Source: Streptoalloteichus tenebrarius
GTDB lineage: Bacteria > Actinomycetota > Actinomycetes > Mycobacteriales > Pseudonocardiaceae
Reading direction: 5' to 3'
Assembly (NCBI RefSeq): GCF_024171885.1
Contig: NZ_JAMTCP010000041.1
Location: 1 to 62,834 of the forward strand
DNA length: 62,834 nucleotides
Both the position numbers and the translations under genes were made by a program. Below, in pieces: positions 44,728 to 55,100 of this stretch (positions within the stretch are counted from its first letter, which is position 1; the number at the start of each line of letters is the position of its first letter). The notes under the pieces are model-generated. The model did not search any database and was not told the DNA's origin. It was given only the letters and a program-made list of their open reading frames with translations.

Positions 44728-45210
44728 TCAGAACGGCGGCTCGTCGCTGTACCCGGCGGAACCGGCGGGCGGAGCGGAGTTCCACGGATCGTCGACGGGG
44801 CCGGAGCTGGGGCCGCCGAAGCCACCGCCCCCGCCGCCACCGCCGCGACTGACCTTGTTCACCTTGGCCGTCGCGTACCGCAGCGAGGGGCCGATCTCGT
44901 CGACCTCCAGCTCGATGACCGTGCGCTTCTCCCCTTCGCGGGTCTCGAAGGAGCGCTGGCGCAGCCGGCCGGTCACGATCACCCGCATCCCCCTGGTGAG
45001 GGACTCGGCGACGTTCTCGGCGGCCTGGCGCCAGATGTTGCAGCGCAGGAACAGCGCCTCGCCGTCCTTCCACTCGCCGCTCTGGCGGTCGAAGGTGCGG
45101 GGCGTGGAGGCCACCGTGAAGCTGGCCACCGCGGCCCCGGACGGGGTGAAGCGGAGTTCCGGATCGGCGGTCAGGTTCCCGACCACCGTGATCGTCGTCT
45201 CACCAGCCAT
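44728..45210 (-). CDS. ssb: single-stranded DNA-binding protein
   Basis: 160 aa. The OB-fold occupies about 1-115 ([67 protein letters not shown]). A glycine-rich linker follows, and the tail ends in the acidic tip DEPPF used to recruit replication and repair proteins. It sits 23 bp after rpsF. Confidence 0.97.
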   Translation of the reverse strand: MAGETTITVVGNLTADPELRFTPSGAAVASFTVASTPRTFDRQSGEWKDGEALFLRCNIWRQAAENVAESLTRGMRVIVTGRLRQRSFETREGEKRTVIELEVDEIGPSLRYATAKVNKVSRGGGGGGGGFGGPSSGPVDDPWNSAPPAGSAGYSDEPPF

Positions 45211-45233
45211 CGTGGTGGCTCCTCACCGGCCGG

Positions 45234-45536
45234 TCAGGCCTTGGCGCGGGTGTCCTCGCGGCGCAGGACCTTGGTCCGCAGCACCGTCTCCTGTAGGCCG
45301 AGCTGGCGGTCGAGCTCCTTGACCGCGGCCGGCTCGCAGTTGACGTCGATCACCGCGTAGATGCCCTCGCCGCGCTTGGCGATCTCGTAGGACAGCCGCC
45401 GTCGACCCCAGACGTCGACCTTCTCCACGTTCCCGCCGGACTCGCGGATGACGTTGAGGAAGGTGTCCAGCGACGGAGCGACAGTGCGCTCGTCCAGGGA
45501 CGGGTCGAGAATGACCATCACCTCGTAGTGACGCAT
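45234..45536 (-). CDS. rpsF: 30S ribosomal protein S6
   Basis: 100 aa from ATG 45536, preceded by AGGAGG. The sequence [30 protein letters not shown] is the standard S6 start; the longer open frame upstream is non-coding leader. It is the first gene of the S6-SSB-S18-L9 operon. A cluster of DnaA boxes lies 217-265 bp upstream. Confidence 0.97.
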   Translation of the reverse strand: MRHYEVMVILDPSLDERTVAPSLDTFLNVIRESGGNVEKVDVWGRRRLSYEIAKRGEGIYAVIDVNCEPAAVKELDRQLGLQETVLRTKVLRREDTRAKA

Positions 45537-45752
45537 GAAGACCACCACCTCCTGTGGACTCACGGCCACGGCCTTTCCGTGGCAGGAGGGTCGTCGCGTC
45601 AGCAACCGCGCCAGAGTAGCAACAGCCCGGCGACCGGCCGAATCGGGTGACCTGGGGCACGCGTGGGCCGGGAGCCGGTGGCGGCGGTTGGTGACACTGA
45701 GTGTACGTCGTACGTCCGATCGGGGAGGTGCTGTGCGAGGTCGGGTGGCGGC

Positions 45753-45800
45753 TGTGGATAACGGGGCCGAGTTGTCCACAGTCACCCGGATTTATCCACA
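45753..45800. promoter_or_regulatory. three perfect DnaA boxes upstream of rpsF
   Basis: TGTGGATAA (45753-45761), TTGTCCACA (45772-45780) and TTATCCACA (45792-45800) are all exact consensus boxes within 48 bp, the first inverted relative to the others. They lie in the 438-bp gap between rpsF and a convergent-upstream secreted-protein gene, so they may act on the rpsF-ssb operon or as a DnaA-binding locus. Confidence 0.85.
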
Positions 45801-45833
45801 GCGGAACGTGAGGGTCTGGAACGCTGTGTGACC

Positions 45834-45880
45834 GGCCGATAGGCTGGAGCGGGGCTCGCCCCCCGGGCGGGAGGGGGCTG
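45834..45880. repeat. dispersed repeat, copy 2
   Basis: Second copy of the element at 8321-8367, same orientation, 33 bp after a TTATCCACA box as in copy 1. The first 35 bases are identical; the G-rich end differs in a few positions. GTCAGGGCCTGGGG follows at about 45895-45908. It contains a TAGGCT hexamer (45840-45845) and a GGGGCTCGCCCC hairpin. Confidence 0.85.
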
Positions 45881-45974
45881 ACCTGGGGTGAGGGGTCAGG
45901 GCCTGGGGTGGCGGTGGTGTCCGCCGGCCTGGCGAGGGCTCGGCTCGGAGCGCTCTGGGCGACGTCTCGGGGCG

Positions 45975-47003
45975 TCAGTTCGGGTCGCGGCGTTGGGCGA
46001 CCCGGCGCACCAGCGCGGCCGTCACCACCGCGAGGGACAGCATCGCGAGCACGACCGGTGTGCCCACCCGACCCGCGGTGCCCGCGGGGAGCGCCTCCGC
46101 GCCGCCGGCGCTCGTCACGCCACCTGTCGAGGTTCGACGGCCCGTCCCCGTGCCGTCCCAGGGAGGAAGGAGCCCCGGGGGCGGGCTGCCGCGCCGGGCG
46201 TCCGGTGAGTGGGGCCTGAGGTCGGAGAGGTCGAACGGCAGTCCCGAGTAGTCGGTGAACGGTGCGCGGCCGAAGTCCCACCGCGCCAGGCCGAACAACT
46301 CCGGCTCGCGTTCCTGGGCCACAGCTTCCCGCGCTCCACCGGAGTCCGCCTGCGGCTGCTGTTGCGGCGCGGTGGGGATGTCCGGCGTGGAGCGGTTTCC
46401 CGGCACGGTGGGGCCGGGGCCGGGGCCGGGCTGCTGGGGTTGGCGAGGCGGCGGCTGCTGGGGTTGCGGAGGTGTGGGAGGGCGTCCTCCTGGCTTCTGG
46501 CCGCCGACCACCTGGTGGGCCACGTCGGCCACGGCCTTGGCGCCGTCCTGGGCCGGAGCCGCCACCGCGTTCACCGCGTGCAGCGTGACCCCGCACATTC
46601 CGGTCAGCAGTGCGCTCACCCGGGCGGTGAGTTGCCCGATCACCGGTCCCAACAGCGGGATGCGCCGTAACTCCGCCACGACCGCCTGGGCGATCTGCCC
46701 GCCGGTGACCTGTCCGCCACCGGCCGGGATCGCGCCGAGCGGGATCGGCGGGAGGGAGCGGATCGCCGAGTTGGCCGGCTCCGCGAGCAGGAACCCGCCG
46801 GGGACGGCGCGGACCAGGTCCACGACGGGCGCGGCGACGGCCGAGGGGCTCAGCGCGACGGGTTGGCCGGGCGCGCCGGTCACGGTCGTGGCGCAACTGC
46901 CCAGGACGACCGGCTCGGCGGCCCCGGCGGAGCCGGCGCCGGTCACCGCGGCTCCCGCGGCCAGGGCGACGGCCGTGGCGACCCGTGTCCACCGTCGCGC
47001 CAT
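45975..47003 (-). CDS. exported protein with Pro/Gln-rich linker and C-terminal anchor, unrecognised
   Basis: 342 aa. A signal peptide (TRVATAVALAAGAAVTGAGSAGAAE) is followed by a compact helical region to about residue 165 with two Cys (LGSCATTV, GMCGVTL), a Pro/Gln-rich linker (about 170-225), an acidic aromatic segment (LFGLARWDFGRAPFTDYSGLPFDLSDLRPH), and one C-terminal membrane helix with a basic tail. No domain is recognised. The design suggests a cell-surface protein anchored at the membrane. It lies upstream of and divergent from nfo. Confidence 0.8.
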   Translation of the reverse strand: MARRWTRVATAVALAAGAAVTGAGSAGAAEPVVLGSCATTVTGAPGQPVALSPSAVAAPVVDLVRAVPGGFLLAEPANSAIRSLPPIPLGAIPAGGGQVTGGQIAQAVVAELRRIPLLGPVIGQLTARVSALLTGMCGVTLHAVNAVAAPAQDGAKAVADVAHQVVGGQKPGGRPPTPPQPQQPPPRQPQQPGPGPGPTVPGNRSTPDIPTAPQQQPQADSGGAREAVAQEREPELFGLARWDFGRAPFTDYSGLPFDLSDLRPHSPDARRGSPPPGLLPPWDGTGTGRRTSTGGVTSAGGAEALPAGTAGRVGTPVVLAMLSLAVVTAALVRRVAQRRDPN

Positions 47004-47134
47004 GGGTCCTCCTGGTCTACTGGCGGGTAACCCGGGTGGTTCCCGACCGTACGCGCCTCAGGTGACACGCGCCATACTTTCGGGCGCGTCACAGACACGC
47101 GTGGTGACGCTGCACCACCGAATCCCGGTACTAC

Positions 47135-47140
47135 TACCCT
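47135..47140 (+). promoter_or_regulatory. -10 element for leaderless nfo transcript
   Basis: TACCCT seven bases before the ATG of nfo, with no Shine-Dalgarno sequence between. Same arrangement as cca and the leuS leader. Confidence 0.55.
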
Positions 47141-47147
47141 CGACCCC

Positions 47148-47918
47148 ATGCGCATCGGGGCCCACGTCGGCGTCGACGACCCGCTCGGCGCCGCGAAGCA
47201 GCGCGGCGCCGAAGTGGTCCAGTTCTTCCTCTCCAACCCGCAGAGTTGGACGGCGGCCCAGCCGCACCCCCAGGCCGAGGCGCTGCGCGCCGCGGACATC
47301 GAGGTCTTCGTCCACGCGCCCTACGTGGTGAACGTGGCGTCGCTGAACAACCGCATCCGCATCCCGTCCCGCAAGGCCGTGGTGCAGCAGGCCGGGGTCG
47401 CCGCGCAGGTCGGAGCGTCCGGGCTGATCGTGCACGGCGGTCACGTCACCAAGGGCGACGACCCGGCCGAGGGCGTCGCCAACTGGCGGAAGATGTTCGA
47501 GCGCCAGGCCGACGCCGGGGGCTTCCCGGTGCCGATCCTGATCGAGAACACCGCCGGCGGCGACAACGCCATGGCCCGGCGGTTCGACATGCTCGCCAGG
47601 CTGTGGGACGCGGTGGGCGAGTTCGGCGCCGGCTTCTGCCTGGACACCTGCCACGCGCACGCCGCGGGCGAGGAGCTGCTCGGCGTCGTCGACAGGGTGA
47701 AGGCCATCACCGGTCGGATCGACCTCGTGCACCTCAACGACTCCCGGGACGACTTCGGCTCGTCCCGGGACCGCCACGCCAACATCGGGGCCGGCACGAT
47801 CGACCCGGACCTGCTGGTCGCCGTGGTCGCCGCCGCGGGCGCGCCGGTGGTCGTGGAGACGCCGCCCGAGGGGCAGACCGACGACATCACGTTCCTGCGC
47901 GACAAGCTCGGCGGGTGA
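47148..47918 (+). CDS. nfo: deoxyribonuclease IV (endonuclease IV family)
   Basis: 256 aa. Repairs abasic sites in DNA. The TIM-barrel metal sites are visible: RIGAHVG near the start, [38 protein letters not shown], and [24 protein letters not shown] at the C-terminal end. The length is normal for the family. ATG 47148 follows a close -10, fitting a leaderless transcript. The next gene starts four bases after the stop. Confidence 0.94.
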   Translation: MRIGAHVGVDDPLGAAKQRGAEVVQFFLSNPQSWTAAQPHPQAEALRAADIEVFVHAPYVVNVASLNNRIRIPSRKAVVQQAGVAAQVGASGLIVHGGHVTKGDDPAEGVANWRKMFERQADAGGFPVPILIENTAGGDNAMARRFDMLARLWDAVGEFGAGFCLDTCHAHAAGEELLGVVDRVKAITGRIDLVHLNDSRDDFGSSRDRHANIGAGTIDPDLLVAVVAAAGAPVVVETPPEGQTDDITFLRDKLGG

Positions 47919-47921
47919 CGG

Positions 47922-49415
47922 GTGCCCGGCCGGCCGGCGATCGAGGGTGGCACCGGGACCGCTGACCCGCCGACCGGAGGGGACCGGGAGGTGCTGGTGC
48001 CGGAGGACGACGGACGGCCGGACCGGCCGCGCCCGGCGCTCCGGCTCGGCAGGGCCGCGTTGGCGCTGCTCGTCCTGCTGTGCGGGCTGACGCTGCTCGC
48101 CGGCTACGCGAACAAGGAGCGGTGCACCGGGCCCGAGTTCAACGAGTGGGGCCGCAGCGAGCCGGACTACCAGAAGCGCGTCTACGGGGACTTCTGCTAC
48201 TCCGACATCCAGCACCTGTGGATCGGGCGGGACATCGACCGGCACGTCTTCCCCTACCTCCAGGGCGGTATCACCGAGACGGGTGAACTGTCCGGCGGGT
48301 CGATCGAGTACCCGGTGCTCACCGGCCTGGTGGTCTGGCTGGGCGCGCTCGGCGCCACCAATGACGCGGGGTTCCTGCTGGGCTCCGCGTTGGTCATGGC
48401 GCCGTTCGGGCTGCTGACCGCCTGGCTGCTGGGCAGGTTGTCGGGGTGGCGGGCGTTGGTGTGGGCCGTCGGTCCCCCACTGGTGCTGTACGCCTTCCAC
48501 AACTGGGACCTGCCGGTCGTCGCCTGCGCGGTCGCCGCCGTCTTCGTGCTGCACCGCGGTTGGGGTCGCGACGGCGCGTCCCGGCCGCTCGTCTCCCGGG
48601 CGACGGTCGCGTCGGTGCTGCTCGCGCTCGGGTTCGCGTTCAAGCTCTACCCCGGCGCGTTCGTGCTGCCGCTGGCGCTCTACGTGCTCGCCGGGGGCGG
48701 GCGCACCGAGGACGGCGGGCACGAGATCCCGAGGGAGCACCGGGTGCGGGCGGCCGTCCGGGTGGTCATGGCCGCCGTCGTCACCGTGGTGCTGGTGAAC
48801 CTGCCGTTCGCCCTGTTCGGCTACGAGGGTTGGCGGGCGTCGTTCACCTTCCAGCAGCTCCGGCGGGTGGACATCACCACGAACTCGGTGTGGTTCTGGG
48901 GCTTCCGGCCGTTCTCCGACCCGACCAACCCGGACTTCCAGGGCCTCGTCGACTGGCTGTCGCCGACGTTGGTCCTGGCCTCGTTCGCGGTGGCCTGCCT
49001 GGTGGGCTGGCAGCGCCACCGCCGGGACGGCGTCTACCCGTGGGTGCAGGTCAGCGCCGCGATGCTGTGCGGCTTCCTGCTGCTGCACAAGGTGCACTCC
49101 CCGCAGTACACGCTCTGGCTCGTGCCGTTCCTCGTCCTCGTCCGCGTGCGGTGGGGCTGGGTCCTGGCCTACTTCGTCGCCGACCTGGCCATGGGCGTCG
49201 GCATCTTCCGGTGGTACTACGCGATCGCCAACGGCCTGCCGTCCGGGATCTACGACGGGTTCGCGGCGCAGGCCGTGATGTTGGGCGTGTGGGGCAGGGC
49301 CGCCCTGCTGGTGGGGCTGTTCGTCGCGTTCCTGTCCGCCGAACCCGCCGTCGACGGCCGGATCGGCGCGGGGGCGCTACCGTCGGGACGACGCGTTCCG
49401 CTGCCCACGGGCTAG
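47922..49415 (+). CDS. GT87-like polytopic membrane glycosyltransferase, copy A
   Basis: 497 aa in the frame from GTG 47922; GTGs at 47991 and 47997 (after GGGAGG) are alternative starts. About ten membrane helices. After the first helix comes a conserved extracytoplasmic loop ([44 protein letters not shown]) and a late motif HSPQYTLWLVPFLVL. These match the GT-C fold of GT87-type mannosyl/arabinosyltransferases, of which Rv0051 is a mycobacterial relative. It shares motifs with the gene at 49959. The substrate is probably a polyprenyl-phosphate sugar, by family. Confidence 0.83.
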   Translation: MPGRPAIEGGTGTADPPTGGDREVLVPEDDGRPDRPRPALRLGRAALALLVLLCGLTLLAGYANKERCTGPEFNEWGRSEPDYQKRVYGDFCYSDIQHLWIGRDIDRHVFPYLQGGITETGELSGGSIEYPVLTGLVVWLGALGATNDAGFLLGSALVMAPFGLLTAWLLGRLSGWRALVWAVGPPLVLYAFHNWDLPVVACAVAAVFVLHRGWGRDGASRPLVSRATVASVLLALGFAFKLYPGAFVLPLALYVLAGGGRTEDGGHEIPREHRVRAAVRVVMAAVVTVVLVNLPFALFGYEGWRASFTFQQLRRVDITTNSVWFWGFRPFSDPTNPDFQGLVDWLSPTLVLASFAVACLVGWQRHRRDGVYPWVQVSAAMLCGFLLLHKVHSPQYTLWLVPFLVLVRVRWGWVLAYFVADLAMGVGIFRWYYAIANGLPSGIYDGFAAQAVMLGVWGRAALLVGLFVAFLSAEPAVDGRIGAGALPSGRRVPLPTG

Positions 49416-49450
49416 CCGCCCGGTCGGGCCAGGGAGCCCGGAGGTGCGAG

Positions 49451-49915
49451 ATGCCCGCTGCGCCGGTGCTGAGGGGGCTGCAAACCACGGCGTTCGCGTT
49501 CGCCGCCGCGTGCGTCCTGGTCACGGTGATCGCGGTCGGCGGCATCTACCCCGGCGTGGGGCTGGGCTTCGACGCCGCGGCGCTGGTGCCCCTCGTCGTG
49601 GCCGCGGCCGACCTGCTCCTGGTGACGCTGCTGGAGCGTCAGGCGCCGCCCCCGAGCGCCGTCGACCCGGTGGGCGCCGCCCACCTGCTGCGGACGACCG
49701 CGCTGGTCAGGATGGCGTTCGCCGAGGCGCCCACCCTGGTCGGGTTCGTCCTGGTGTTCGTGCTGTCCGACACCGTGCTGCCCGTCGTGCTCGGGCTGCT
49801 GGGCAGCCTCGTGTTGTTCGCGGTCTGGTGGCCGGGCGAACGCCTGGTGGCGGCCGTGCGCCGGCGGATCGAGCCGATCGGCGGTGGCCCCGCGCTGAAC
49901 GAGGCGTTGCGGTGA
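49451..49915 (+). CDS. small membrane protein, four helices, unrecognised
   Basis: 154 aa from ATG 49451 (GGAGG upstream). Four hydrophobic segments (residues about 8-30, 38-58, 90-110, 115-135) and a positively charged tail. No recognised domain. It lies 35 bp after copy A on the same strand and likely in the same operon, convergent with copy B. Confidence 0.75.
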   Translation: MPAAPVLRGLQTTAFAFAAACVLVTVIAVGGIYPGVGLGFDAAALVPLVVAAADLLLVTLLERQAPPPSAVDPVGAAHLLRTTALVRMAFAEAPTLVGFVLVFVLSDTVLPVVLGLLGSLVLFAVWWPGERLVAAVRRRIEPIGGGPALNEALR

Positions 49916-49958
49916 GCCGGGCGGGCCGCGCACTCGCCCCACCCCGCCGCGCCGCGCC

Positions 49959-51548
49959 TCACCCGGACGCCGAGAAGCTGGGCGCCTCCGCCGCCGGCCT
50001 GGCGGCCGAGGGCGCCGGACGCCCGAGCACGACGCGGTCCTCGGCGCCCTCCAGCACCCCGCCGCACGGGTCGTCGTCCCCGGCCTGCCGGACCCGGTCC
50101 GTCCCCGGCCGGTAGATCTCCCGCACGACCAGCACGCACAACAGCACCACGAACGCGTCGCGCAGCACGACCGAGCCGAGGAACCAGTCCGGCGGCAGGC
50201 CCTTGTTGTCCGGCCCCAGGTAGAAGAACATGCGGGGCGCCCAGACCAGGGCGTCCACCGCCATCCACGCCAGCAGCAGCCGCCACCGGGGCAGGGCGAG
50301 CACGGCGAGCGGGACCAGCCACAACGAGTACTGCGGGCTCCACACCTTGTTGGTCAGCAGGAACGCCGCGACCACGAGGAACCCGAGCTGGGCCAGGCGC
50401 GGCCGCCGGGGCGCGGACAACCCGACCCACGCCACGCCCAGGCAGCAGGCCACGAAGAGGAGCGCGCTGACCGTGTTCAGCACGGTCGGCGTCTGCCCCG
50501 GCTGGAGCGGGCCGTCCAGTCCCGGCCAGCCGGTGAAGTAGGAGATGACGTTGTAGAGCGAGTCCGGGTCGGCGCCCCGCTCGGAGTTGAGCCGGAAGAA
50601 CTCCCGCCAGCCGTTCGGGTAGAGCAGCGCCAGGGGCGCGTTCACCGCCGCCCACGTGGCCACGGCGGTGAGCGCCGTGCGCACCCCCTCCCGGGTTCGA
50701 CCCGCGCGCACGCAGAGCACGAGCAGCGGCCCGAGCAGGAACAGCGGGTACAGCTTGGCGGCGCCGCCGATGCCGAGCAGCACCCCCGCCAGCACGGGTC
50801 GGCGTCGTGCCCACGCCAGGAGGCCGGCGGTGGCGCAGGCCGTGGCCAGCGCGTCGAAGTTGGTGAAGGCGTGCACGACCACGAGCGGGGAGACCGCCGC
50901 GATCGCCGCGTCCCACGACCGCCGCCTGGCCAGGCGCGCCACGCCCCACACCGTCACGATCCACGCCAGGCCCAGCCACAACGCCGTGAAGTCGAAGTAG
51001 ACGACCACGGGCAGGGCCGAGGGCAACCACCCCGATTGCGCCACCGCGAGCCAGCCGTGGGCGAGCTGGGCGTTGACCCACTGGAACAGCCCGGTCAGCA
51101 CCGGGTACTCCATGTACCGCACCTGGTCGCGGTCGCCCTGCTTCTCCACCCACGAGTCCCGGTACGGGAACGCGCCCTGGTCCAGCCGTTCCGCCGTGTA
51201 GAGCGGGACGGTGTCCGAGTAGCACATCGCCACGTACTGCCGGCTGCCCCGCCAGTCCAGCTCGAGCTGACCGGAGCTGGAGCGGTGCTCCTGGATGCAC
51301 GGCGACTTGGCCAGCCACGCCAGGGCCAGGGTCACGGTGGCCAGCAGCAGCACCACCCGGAGCGGGGTCCAGAACCAGTGCCGCCCGACGACCGCGTGCC
51401 GGCCCAGCGGACCACCGAACGGCCGGCTGGCCTGCCGGGCGAGCGGTTCGGTCCAGGTGGGCACGACCCGCTGGACCGGGCTCAGCGTCCCGGTGTCCGC
51501 GTCCGACTCGGCGTCCGGGGGGGTGATCGACGACTGCGGGCTGGGCAC
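49959..51548 (-). CDS. GT87-like polytopic membrane glycosyltransferase, copy B (Rv0051-like)
   Basis: 529 aa from GTG 51548. About eleven membrane helices. It has the same signature as copy [35 protein letters not shown] in the first loop, [13 protein letters not shown], and [15 protein letters not shown] near the end. The first-loop acidic residues would include the catalytic Asp of GT-C enzymes. Beside the PBP gene it matches mycobacterial Rv0051 next to ponA1. A role in glycosylating envelope polymers is inferred. Confidence 0.85.
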   Translation of the reverse strand: MPSPQSSITPPDAESDADTGTLSPVQRVVPTWTEPLARQASRPFGGPLGRHAVVGRHWFWTPLRVVLLLATVTLALAWLAKSPCIQEHRSSSGQLELDWRGSRQYVAMCYSDTVPLYTAERLDQGAFPYRDSWVEKQGDRDQVRYMEYPVLTGLFQWVNAQLAHGWLAVAQSGWLPSALPVVVYFDFTALWLGLAWIVTVWGVARLARRRSWDAAIAAVSPLVVVHAFTNFDALATACATAGLLAWARRRPVLAGVLLGIGGAAKLYPLFLLGPLLVLCVRAGRTREGVRTALTAVATWAAVNAPLALLYPNGWREFFRLNSERGADPDSLYNVISYFTGWPGLDGPLQPGQTPTVLNTVSALLFVACCLGVAWVGLSAPRRPRLAQLGFLVVAAFLLTNKVWSPQYSLWLVPLAVLALPRWRLLLAWMAVDALVWAPRMFFYLGPDNKGLPPDWFLGSVVLRDAFVVLLCVLVVREIYRPGTDRVRQAGDDDPCGGVLEGAEDRVVLGRPAPSAARPAAEAPSFSASG

Positions 51549-51612
51549 GGCCGGATGCTACGGGTTCCGGCGTCGGCGCGGTGTGTGCGTGGCGCGGCGG
51601 GCCGACGGCGCT

Positions 51613-51650
51613 CCGCCGGTCGTTCCGCCGGTCGTTCCGCCGGTCGTTCG
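51613..51650. repeat. 12-bp tandem repeat
   Basis: Three units of CCGCCGGTCGTT lie between the divergent starts of copy B and the SnoaL-like gene. Slippage-type repeat with no evident function. Confidence 0.85.
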
Positions 51651-51692
51651 GTGCGCCGGGCCGGGCGGGACGACTCGGACGACACTGGTCGC

Positions 51693-52043
51693 ATGGAGAT
51701 CGACGCTGGGGATCAGGAGGCCGTCGCGGTCGTGCAACGGCAGCTCGACGCCTACAACGCCCGTGACCTGGAGGCGTTCTGCGCCACGTACCACCCCGCG
51801 GTGGTGGTCGAGGACGGGTTCGGGCAGGTCGTGCTGACCGGGATGGCCGAGCTGCGGCGGGCCTACGCGGACCGGTTCGCCCGACCCGAGCTGCACGCGG
51901 AGCTGGTCGGGCGGCTCGCGGTGGGGCCGTGGGTGGTGGACCAGGAGCGGGTCACCGGGCTGGAGGTGGAGCCGGTGCACGCCATCGCCACCTACCTGGT
52001 ACGGGAGGGGGTGATCACGCGGGTGCGACTGATCCGGGGGTGA
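51693..52043 (+). CDS. SnoaL-like (NTF2 fold) protein
   Basis: 116 aa from ATG 51693. Opening helix AVAVVQRQLDAYNARDLEAFCATYHPAVVVEDGFG, then curved beta sheet (LRRAYADRFARPELHAELVG, VDQERVTG, HAIATYLVREGVITRVRLI), typical of SnoaL/steroid-isomerase-fold proteins. Catalytic residues are not clear. Convergent with the PBP gene across a terminator. Confidence 0.85.
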   Translation: MEIDAGDQEAVAVVQRQLDAYNARDLEAFCATYHPAVVVEDGFGQVVLTGMAELRRAYADRFARPELHAELVGRLAVGPWVVDQERVTGLEVEPVHAIATYLVREGVITRVRLIRG

Positions 52044-52061
52044 ACCACCCCCCGGGAAGAC

Positions 52062-52097
52062 CGAGGGCCGGCCACCCGTCGGGGTGGCCGGCCCTCG
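52062..52097. terminator. bidirectional terminator between SnoaL-like and PBP genes
   Basis: CGAGGGCCGGCCACCC pairs perfectly with GGGTGGCCGGCCCTCG across a short loop, between convergent stops. Confidence 0.8.
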
Positions 52098-52105
52098 CCG
52101 TCGTG

Positions 52106-55100
52106 TCACCGTGGTTCCTCGGGCGGACTCATCGTCCCGTCGGGCAACCTGCCCCCGCGGTTCGGGTTCCGCGTGTCGCCGGGGTCCTGATCATCGGTGC
52201 CGGTGGGGCCCGTCGGCGGGCAGCGGTGCCCCCGGCTCGGGACGCACGAGGTGGTCGGGGGCTTGCCCGACGTCACCTGCGCGTCCGAGGTCGGGGTGGG
52301 CGAGGTCCCGGACGACGGCGTGCTCGTCGGCGTGTGGGACGCCGTCTCCTCCTTCTTGTTGCTCGGCGAGGGCGGAGGCGGCGGCTCCGCCCTGCCGATC
52401 GCCTTGAAGTTGGAGAACTTCTCGACCGGCTTGTCGCTGAGGTAGGCGTTCATGTAGTCACGCCAGATCATCCCCGGCAGGTCCTTGCCGTAGATGTCCT
52501 TCTTCACCCCCTGCGGGGTGATCCACTTGATCTCCTGGATGAAGTCCGTTCCCACCCACACCGTGGTGGAGACCTGGGGGGTGTAGCCCGCCATCCAGGC
52601 GTCCGAGTTGCGGTCGCTGTTCTCGATGCCGTGCGTGCCGGTCTTCGAGGCGACCTGGCGGTTGCCCTTCAGCGCCAGGTTGGAGCTGCTGGCCACCTGG
52701 AGCATCGACTCGGTGACGTTCCTGGCGATCTGCTGGTTCTTGTCGGCGGACTGGTCGAACGCCGGCCCCGTCTTCTGGTCGATGAACTGGGCCACGACCG
52801 TGCCGTCCGGCTTGACCAGCTTCTGCACGAAGTGCGTCTCGTGCTTGGTGCCCTCGGCGGCCAGGGTGTTGAACGCCGTGGCCAGGTCGATCGGCCGGAC
52901 CGGGTACTGGCCGAGGGCCAGACCCGCCTGCGGGATGCCGTTCGCCTCGGCGAGGGTCTTCTGGGCGCCGTACTGCTCGGGGATGCCCGCCTCGATCGCC
53001 GCCTTCGCGACGTTCTGGAGACCGACGTCGACGCCCATGTTCACGAACGCGGTGTTGATGGACATGCGCATGGCGTCCTTGACCGCGCACTCCTTCCCGC
53101 AGCGGGCGTCGTCGCCCGCGTTGCGGAAGATCGTCCCACTGATCTTCTGCGGCGTCGTTCCGTCGTAGGTGGTGCCGATGCCCTTGCCCTGCTTGAGGCC
53201 GGCGATGGCGACGAAGGGCTTGAACGTCGAACCCGGCGAGCGGTAGCCCTGCCAGTTGTAGTCCATGCCCTTGCCGTCCTTGCTGCCGTAGTAGGCGAGG
53301 ACGCCCCCGGTCTTGGGGTCGAGCGACACGGCCGAGGTTCGCAACTCCTCGGGCTGGTTGGTCATGTTCCTCTTGACCGCGTCCTCAAGCTGCTGCTGGG
53401 CCTTGGCGTCGATCGTGGTCACGATCTTCAGGCCCTGCTGCTGGGCCTGGTCCCAGCCGTACCGCTTCTCCACCTCGGCCTTCGCCCGGTACTGGATCTG
53501 CATCCTGGGCCCGTCGGCCATGCCCTGGTTCTGCCACTTGTCCGCGGTCTGCCAGGTGGTGGGGTACTGGAGCTCGCCCGGCTTGCGCCCGTCGAGCCAG
53601 CCCTGCTCGTTCATCCGCTTGATGACGTAGTCCCAGCGGTCCTTGGCCCCGGGGAGGTCGACCTCGGGGTCCCACTGCGAGGGCATCTGGATGGCGCCGG
53701 CCAGGACCGCGCCCTCCTCCAGCGTCAGGTTCTTGACGTCCTTGCCGAAGTACGCCTTGGCCGCCGCCTGGATGCCGTACGCGCCGCGCCCGAAGTAGAT
53801 CGTGTTGAGGTAGCCCTCCAGGATCGTCTTCTTGTCGACCTGGTCGGACATCTTCTTGGCCAGGACGATCTCCCGGAACTTCCGGGTGTAGGTCTTCTCG
53901 TCCTTGCCGGTGGCGACCTTGATGTACTGCTGGGTGATGGTCGAGCCACCGCCCTCGAGGCCGCGGATCTGCCGCCAGACCGCGCCGGCGATGCCCCGGT
54001 AGCTGAAGCCGTCGTCGCTCCAGAAGGTCGGGTTCTCGGCCGCCAGCACGGCGTTCTGCACGTGCTTGGGGATGTCGTCGAGCTTGACCTGCGTCCTGGC
54101 CCCCGACTCCGGGACGATCTTGCCCAGTTCGGTCTGGCCGTCGGAGTAGTAGAAGGTCACGGTCTGCTGCTGGTCCAGCGCGACCTGCTCCGGCTGCGGG
54201 ATGTCCCACATCTGGTAGCCGATGAAGAAGGCCGCGATGGGCACGACGAAGCCGAGCGCGACCAGGACGTAGCAGGTGCGCCGCACGCGTCGCCAGATCT
54301 TCTTCCGACGCATCCGACGCCCCTCCTCGTCGGTCGGCGGGGTGTCCTCGGGCTCGGGCTCGGCCTCGGCCTCGGGCTCCTCGGAGCGCTGGGCCAGCGG
54401 AGGACCGCCCGGCTCACCCGGCAACGGCTCGTAGTGCGTGAGCAGCTCCGGTTCCCGGGGCTGGTCCTCGTGCAGCGGCGGCAGCAGGTTGGTCGGCTGC
54501 TCGCTCGGGTGCTGCGGCGGCACGGGCGGCGGCACGGGCCCGCCGGGTCCGGGCATGCCGGGCCGGGGTCCTCCACCGGGTGGATAGGGGCCGCCCGGCG
54601 GCAGCGGGCCGTTGGGGCCGGACATGCCGGGGCCGCCCATCGGCGGTCGGGGGCCACCCGGTCCAGCAGGGCCGGGCCCGCCGGGGCCGGGCATGCCCGG
54701 ACCGTTCGGACCGGGACCGCCGGGGCCGTTCGGACCGGGGCCGCCGGGACCCTGCTGCGGGCGAGGCCCCTGCGGCCCGCCCCTGGCCGGCATGCCCGGA
54801 GGCGGAGTGTTCGGACCTGGCGGAAAGCCGGGCGGCGGGGTGTTCGGCCCCTGGGCGGGCATGCCGGGTGGCGGCGTGGTCGGGCCCTGCCCCTGACCAG
54901 GGAACCCTCGGGGCGGCGTCATCGGGCCGGGCCCCTGGGTGGGCATCCCCGGCGGTGGTGTGTTCGGCGGTGGTGGCGGCGAGGGCTGTTGCCCCGGCCA
55001 CAACGGCTCCGCCGAGGGGGGAGGCGAGACGGGCCGCTGCGGCGGCTGCGCGCCAGCACCGGCCGGCGGCCACTGGGGAGCGGACGGGGGAGGCGGGGCC

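Noticed and set aside
45753-45908. Chromosomal oriC
   Set aside because: Three DnaA boxes are far fewer than an actinobacterial oriC, and dnaA/dnaN are not adjacent.
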